Positions 60,667 through 64,000 of a stretch of 64,000 nucleotides of DNA are shown here, one piece after another. Within the stretch, counting starts at the first letter, position 1. Each line of letters starts with the position of its first letter. The notes under the pieces are model-generated. The model was given only the letters and a program-made list of their open reading frames with translations, was not told where the DNA came from and ran no database searches. Origin of the DNA: Nesterenkonia sandarakina. Its GTDB lineage: Bacteria > Actinomycetota > Actinomycetes > Actinomycetales > Micrococcaceae. Location: positions 1 through 64,000 of the forward strand of contig NZ_JACCFQ010000002.1 of the NCBI RefSeq assembly GCF_013410215.1. The letters run 5' to 3'. The translations under genes were made by a program, and so were the position numbers.

Positions 60667-61260
60667 TTAGATCCAGCAGCGCGAGGTAGGGGTCTCCGTC
60701 GAGACCCAAGCTTCAGCGAATGCGGGCTCGGTCTTGAGTCCAGAGGCTTTGAGGCTCCTGATCTCCTCCTGGAAAACAGAACCATGGCGCTGGAGGAGGA
60801 TGTACTCCACCACCAAGTGCCGGAATGCTCTCTGTTCACGGATCGCTGTGGTGTGGATGAAGAACTCAACCAGGTAGACCTCCGACCGGAACGACACACA
60901 CCACGCGCCAGCCTCTTTCCCATGCGGCCACTCCGCAAAATCCGGCTTGTGAGCAAAGCGTGCGGTGAGAGCATCGCGGACAACTCCGGGTTCTGGCGCG
61001 CAGATCAAGATGTCTAGATCCGATTCTGGAAGGTCGACATCCAACGGAACAGTGCCCGCCAGCGCCCACTCCTGGACACCGGTGATCGTGTCGAGGCCCA
61101 ACGCGTCCAGAGTCAGAGCGGCCGAACGATGTCGTGGGTTTCCGTCCCGAAGATAGTCGGTGTCCAGGAGTTTCTTCTCAGCGTCACCCACCACGCTGGT
61201 GCCTGCTGTCCGTTGGGCGACAGAGAGGGCACTTGCGCTGCTCGTCGTCGGCTCATCCAT
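60667..61260 (-). CDS. DUF4269-like nucleotidyltransferase-fold protein
   Basis: 197 residues. The pattern WALAGTVPLDVDLPESDLDILICA contains the D-x-D of a nucleotidyltransferase fold; QRAFRHLVVEYILLQRHG and SLKASGLKTEPAFAEAW are typical of DUF4269. Reaction unknown. Overlaps the NUDIX gene by 8 bp and is probably co-transcribed with it. Confidence 0.8.
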   Translation of the reverse strand: MDEPTTSSASALSVAQRTAGTSVVGDAEKKLLDTDYLRDGNPRHRSAALTLDALGLDTITGVQEWALAGTVPLDVDLPESDLDILICAPEPGVVRDALTARFAHKPDFAEWPHGKEAGAWCVSFRSEVYLVEFFIHTTAIREQRAFRHLVVEYILLQRHGSVFQEEIRSLKASGLKTEPAFAEAWVSTETPTSRCWI

Positions 61261-61771
61261 GGGGGTCCACGGAGATGTCTTGGAGCTGCTTGTGGGCGAA
61301 CCTGCGGACGCCTTCTTTGGTTTCGCTCAGACCCAGGACCTCGTTCTTGGTGAACCAGCGAACGTCGTGCACTTCGGATTCCAGTGCCGTGAGATCGGCG
61401 TGATCGTCAGCAACCAGGAGGTACATCGCATCCATGTGGATGCGCTCGACGTCCTTCGGTGACTCTGGAATGAGCTGTGCCGCCATGGCGAGCGGGGTCG
61501 GCAGCTGAACCTCTGTCGGGTCATCCAGCTCCAAGTCCAGAGCACCCGCCCCAACATGTCTGGCTCGCACCCCGGTCTCTTCGAGCACTTCTCGGAGGGC
61601 AGCATCTGCGGGGTATTCGTCCGGATCGACGTGCCCGCCTGGGGGGAGCCAGCACTCCAGGGTCTTGTGAAAGATCATCAGCATGCGGGTGTGGTCCTGG
61701 TTCACAACATAGCCCGTGGCGGTGAACTGTTTCTTCATACCGGCTGAGTACTCGATCAGACTGCTCATCAT
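61253..61771 (-). CDS. NUDIX hydrolase
   Basis: 172 residues with a full Nudix box GGHVDPDEYPADAALREVLEETGV. Hydrolyses a nucleoside diphosphate linked to another moiety; substrate unknown. First gene of a two-gene operon with the DUF4269 protein. The start may be the ATG at 61771 or one codon later. Confidence 0.88.
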   Translation of the reverse strand: MMSSLIEYSAGMKKQFTATGYVVNQDHTRMLMIFHKTLECWLPPGGHVDPDEYPADAALREVLEETGVRARHVGAGALDLELDDPTEVQLPTPLAMAAQLIPESPKDVERIHMDAMYLLVADDHADLTALESEVHDVRWFTKNEVLGLSETKEGVRRFAHKQLQDISVDPHG

Positions 61772-61970
61772 TCCAGCCTAGCTTCCGCCACGCCTTGCCC
61801 TTCTCTGCCCCAGAAAGACAACCGGATCCACTGCAGCACGACAGCCTCGAACTCTGACATCGCACAGGGAACTTCTTCAGAACACCTGCCCAGATGGTTC
61901 TCGTCCATCTCTTGAGGACAAATGGGCGAACAACTCGAACCTCGCAGAGAACCGTGCGTCGTAGCGCCTC
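61772..61970. other. Short gap
   Basis: About 200 bases between the NUDIX start and the MarR remnant; no gene or clear promoter recognised. Confidence 0.35.
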
Positions 61971-62122
61971 GTGCAGATCACTGCGGCTGGGCGCGAGATC
62001 CTGGACCAGGCGTGGACAATAGCGCTGGCCGCAAATGACCTCAGTGACCCGGGACTCAGTTGGGACGAGAGCGTCGAGCTCAACCGATTGCTGCCAAGGT
62101 CGCCCTGGCCACGAAGTTGTAG
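61971..62122 (+). pseudogene. MarR family C-terminal fragment, frameshifted
   Basis: The frame LQITAAGREILDQAWTIAL continuing to ELNRLL matches the wing and C-terminal helix of MarR regulators. After ELNRLL the reading shifts by one frame to end as KVALATKL at 62122. No N-terminal winged-helix part is found upstream, where a TAG closes the frame. Remnant of a lost gene. Confidence 0.6.
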
Positions 62123-62170
62123 TTTTGCCGCGGTCACGGCTGTTCTCGTTGAGCCTAGACACTGTTCGGT

Positions 62171-62242
62171 AGAGGATCCCTCTGCGGGCATCAAGTCTTG
62201 GAGTACATGAAAAGTGCCCGCAAGCCGGCCGTCTTACGGGCA
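62171..62242 (+). repeat. Repeat R3 with perfect-length 28-bp palindrome
   Basis: Starts with AGAGGATCCCTCT, then GCGGGCATCAAG, and ends with a 28-bp site at 62215-62242: left half TGCCCGCAAG, right half CTTACGGGCA, only two mismatches over 14 pairs. GCGGGCA can also pair with TGCCCGC, so alternative stems are possible. Confidence 0.7.
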
Positions 62243-62442
62243 AGTGCTACTTCGGGCGCTCCAAGATCGTGTTGCCCCCATTGTTACGACTCACGGCTGG
62301 AGAATCTCGCGGATTTGGCAATCGGGGGTTAGGTGTTCCATCTACTGCCCCAACCTCTGGGTCCCGAGACGACGGATCGCTGCTCCGCGGTGATGGTGAC
62401 ACCGGTCACAAACATGACGAACGCGTTCAATACACAGCTGTC

Positions 62443-62703
62443 TCACCGTCCGGTGATCCCGTAGATGGCCAGGCCGATGCCGAAAAGTATGAATGCGGCT
62501 CCGGCGACGACCGTGGTTATGGGTGTGGTTCGTCTGCCGACCGATTCCCCTAGGGATCCATAGATATTGTCATTAATGGACACCGCCACCCTGCGGACGT
62601 GGTGTTTCCTCGCAATGAGGAGAGCTCCGAGAAACAAGGGGACCGGGGCGAGCAGCAAGGCAGGTAGATACATGGGGTGGTCGTTCCGTTCCTGAGGTTT
62701 CAC
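62443..62703 (-). CDS. Two-helix small membrane protein
   Basis: 76-86 residues, start at GTG 62703 or ATG 62673. Helices at LPALLLAPVPLFLGALLIA and TTVVAGAAFILFGIGLAIYG, with a loop KHHVRRVAVSINDNIYGSLG. Its layout parallels the 71-residue protein next to it and the 70-residue proteins at 35836 and 37552. Confidence 0.55.
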   Translation of the reverse strand: MKPQERNDHPMYLPALLLAPVPLFLGALLIARKHHVRRVAVSINDNIYGSLGESVGRRTTPITTVVAGAAFILFGIGLAIYGITGR

Positions 62704-62837
62704 GTTCGCGCTCTCACGTTTGACCCCTGGGTGGCTTCTGGATGTGAGAGCGGCCAGGTTGAGTCCTTCAGGCGGTTCTTAGTGCACCCCACTGGGGCGA
62801 CGTTCCTCGTACCTGAGTGTCAACCCAGGGCCTGTGC

Positions 62838-63053
62838 TTAGCCGTCGAAGATCCCCATAGCGATGAAAACTAAGCCGCAGACTATAGCGCCAACTGATGG
62901 GATAATAACTTGAAAGGGCGCAAAATGCAGTCCATCTTTGTCAGTATTATATAATCGGTTGTGACTATTCCTGGCAGATATGGCGATTTTTCTACGGTTT
63001 ATTAATCCAAGTATCCCTAGTACGAGCACCGTTACGCCTATGGCAACTTCCAA
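62838..63053 (-). CDS. Two-helix small membrane protein (low GC)
   Basis: 71 residues: helix 1 (VAIGVTVLVLGILGLI), loop NRRKIAISARNSHNRLYNTDKDG, helix 2 (VIIPSVGAIVCGLVFIAMGIF). Lower GC than the surroundings. Lies between repeats R3 and R4 with its relative at 62443. Confidence 0.6.
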   Translation of the reverse strand: MEVAIGVTVLVLGILGLINRRKIAISARNSHNRLYNTDKDGLHFAPFQVIIPSVGAIVCGLVFIAMGIFDG

Positions 63054-63622
63054 GATCTAACCCTTTCCCTTGAGTTGGAAGCCTTTCACGCCGCAACATG
63101 AAACGCCACCACCGAAAACTGCCCGGCAAGACCCACTTCAGTCTCTTTGGCGTCCTAGTTGGTGGCGCCGTTGAGGTCGACTCGTAGGCTCTACGGGAGT
63201 CTGCTAGAGCTAAGAAACCTTCGGTTCCATCATTAGCAGCTTCTATAGTTGCGCCACTCACTGGCTCCGGCGATTCACCGGACTCTCCTGAGCTGCGACT
63301 GCTGAGCTGATGCCGGCTCGGGTCAAAGAGTTTTTGCCAAATCCTGCACAAAGGGATCCCTCAGCGGGCGTTGAGTTCTCCACTGGGATACGAGTGCCCG
63401 CAAGATGCCCTCCTATCGGGCAACGGGCGCGATCGGCTCACCGAACTGTGGGTCACATCGATTTGAGAGCGAGTCCGCTAGATCCAGCTGTGGCCGTCCC
63501 AGTTCCTTGGCGCGGGACGCCGCCAGCCTGGAATGATCAAGGTGCAAGGGAGATGCGTGAGCGCGGACGAGAGAACGAATTAAACACCCTTTAATCGCAT
63601 AGATCTGTGCCATAGTGAGTAT
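63054..63622. other. Divergent gap with repeat R4
   Basis: Nearly 570 bases without a supported gene, containing R4 (63351-63436). Confidence 0.4.
63351..63436 (+). repeat. Repeat R4 with 28-bp palindrome
   Basis: AAGGGATCCCTC, AGCGGGCGTTGAG, CTGGGATACGAG, then the 28-bp site at 63395-63422 (left half TGCCCGCAAG, right half CTATCGGGCA), followed by ACGGGCGCGATCGG. Closest relative is R2. Confidence 0.7.
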
Positions 63623-64000
63623 ATGAAAACCAAATCATCAAAGGCCGTCACGGGCGCCTTTCCGATACTTGCGGTTCTTCTGGTGGCGACCTCATGTAGT
63701 GCAGCCGCCAGTGATACAACGTTCGAGGATGTCGCAGATCTCTCATCCTCCGTGGAGTCTGCAGGGCACGAATGCAACGCTATGACTAGCACGACGTACG
63801 ACCTCGGAGAGCAGGCCATGTGCGCGGAAGGCCACTCGCTCACAGTGTGGGATGAAGAGGCCGACCCTGGGGAACTCGGCGAGGATGACGCCCTGGTCCA
63901 GGAAATGGAAGAGCAGGACCTGATTGAGCATTTGCGCGGAGCGAACTGGCACGTGATGTCCGTCGACGGCGACCTGCTAGATGAGATGCAGCAGAATTAC
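63623..64000 (+). CDS. Lipoprotein, partial at the window edge
   Basis: The frame is open from the ATG at 63623 to the last base (126 codons). Signal peptide with lipobox VATSC, a Thr/Ser/Asp region and an acidic domain with two cysteines (GHECNAMTST and EQAMCAEGH). Its end is outside the window. No family recognised. Confidence 0.65.
   Translation, partial: MKTKSSKAVTGAFPILAVLLVATSCSAAASDTTFEDVADLSSSVESAGHECNAMTSTTYDLGEQAMCAEGHSLTVWDEEADPGELGEDDALVQEMEEQDLIEHLRGANWHVMSVDGDLLDEMQQNY

Noticed and set aside
58080-63436. Repeats as true integron attC sites
   Set aside because: The required RYYYAAC and GTTRRRY boxes are not in the correct order, and no integron integrase is visible in the window.
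1-64000. CRISPR array or rRNA genes
   Set aside because: No regularly spaced short repeats with unique spacers and no rRNA-like sequence were seen.

Overview
The window is high-GC DNA from an actinobacterium, most likely a halotolerant or alkaliphilic member of the Micrococcales (Nesterenkonia/Arthrobacter-like). This rests on a fused MrpA-MrpB antiporter subunit, a BCCT osmolyte carrier, a MmpS-like lipoprotein, a DUF4913 protein in the mobile element, and several probable leaderless starts. Species identity cannot be fixed from the sequence alone.

Layout. 1-7.2 kb: the mrpA-mrpC-mrpD cation/proton antiporter operon (minus strand, mrpD cut by the window edge) and a BCCT carrier. 8.0-14.4 kb: a GntR/FCD regulator divergent from a TRAP transporter (dctPQM), an HpcH/HpaI-type aldolase, a D-2-hydroxyacid dehydrogenase and a PfkB kinase. 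This looks like a sugar-acid uptake and breakdown operon, with a perfect 19-bp palindrome in the divergent spacer. 14.8-18.8 kb: a stress or defence block with AbiEi/AbiEii, an orphan MbcA/Xre-like antitoxin and an HTH-PIN pair. 19-21.4 kb: a DHA2-type MFS exporter divergent from a LysR regulator. 21.5-22.05 kb: a RelBE-like pair.

22.1-33.8 kb is a mobilisable or conjugative element. It has a type IV coupling protein, a DUF4913 protein, a coiled-coil protein, a MobC/relaxase pair with a candidate oriT, many small unknown genes, and a transglycosylase-M23 fusion next to a membrane-anchored partner. No integrase and no VirB4-type ATPase lie inside the window.

34-64 kb is an accessory landscape made of short, mostly single-gene units: three AMIN-like lipoproteins with one shared promoter architecture, many 65-110-residue two-helix membrane proteins, a TIR-like ThsB-family protein without a ThsA partner, and a NodB deacetylase. 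It also holds a phage-type lysis module (two divergent HTH repressors around an operator-rich spacer, then holin and amidase) with no phage structural genes. Further on are a PadR-HAAS-ABC operon, an ECF sigma factor overlapping a probable anti-sigma gene, GNAT, NUDIX, DUF4269, DUF6176, methyltransferase and lipoprotein genes.

The most unusual signal is a set of roughly 28-bp imperfect palindromes (half-site about TGYCY-GYAA) in at least eleven intergenic gaps between 36 and 63.5 kb. Four of them (58-63.4 kb) carry an extra left block with a GGATCC palindrome. They delimit units of one to three genes and also occur in divergent promoter gaps, so they are not simply terminators. They could be a REP/MITE family or recombinase sites of a cassette-like array. 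This is the best candidate in the window for an undescribed system.
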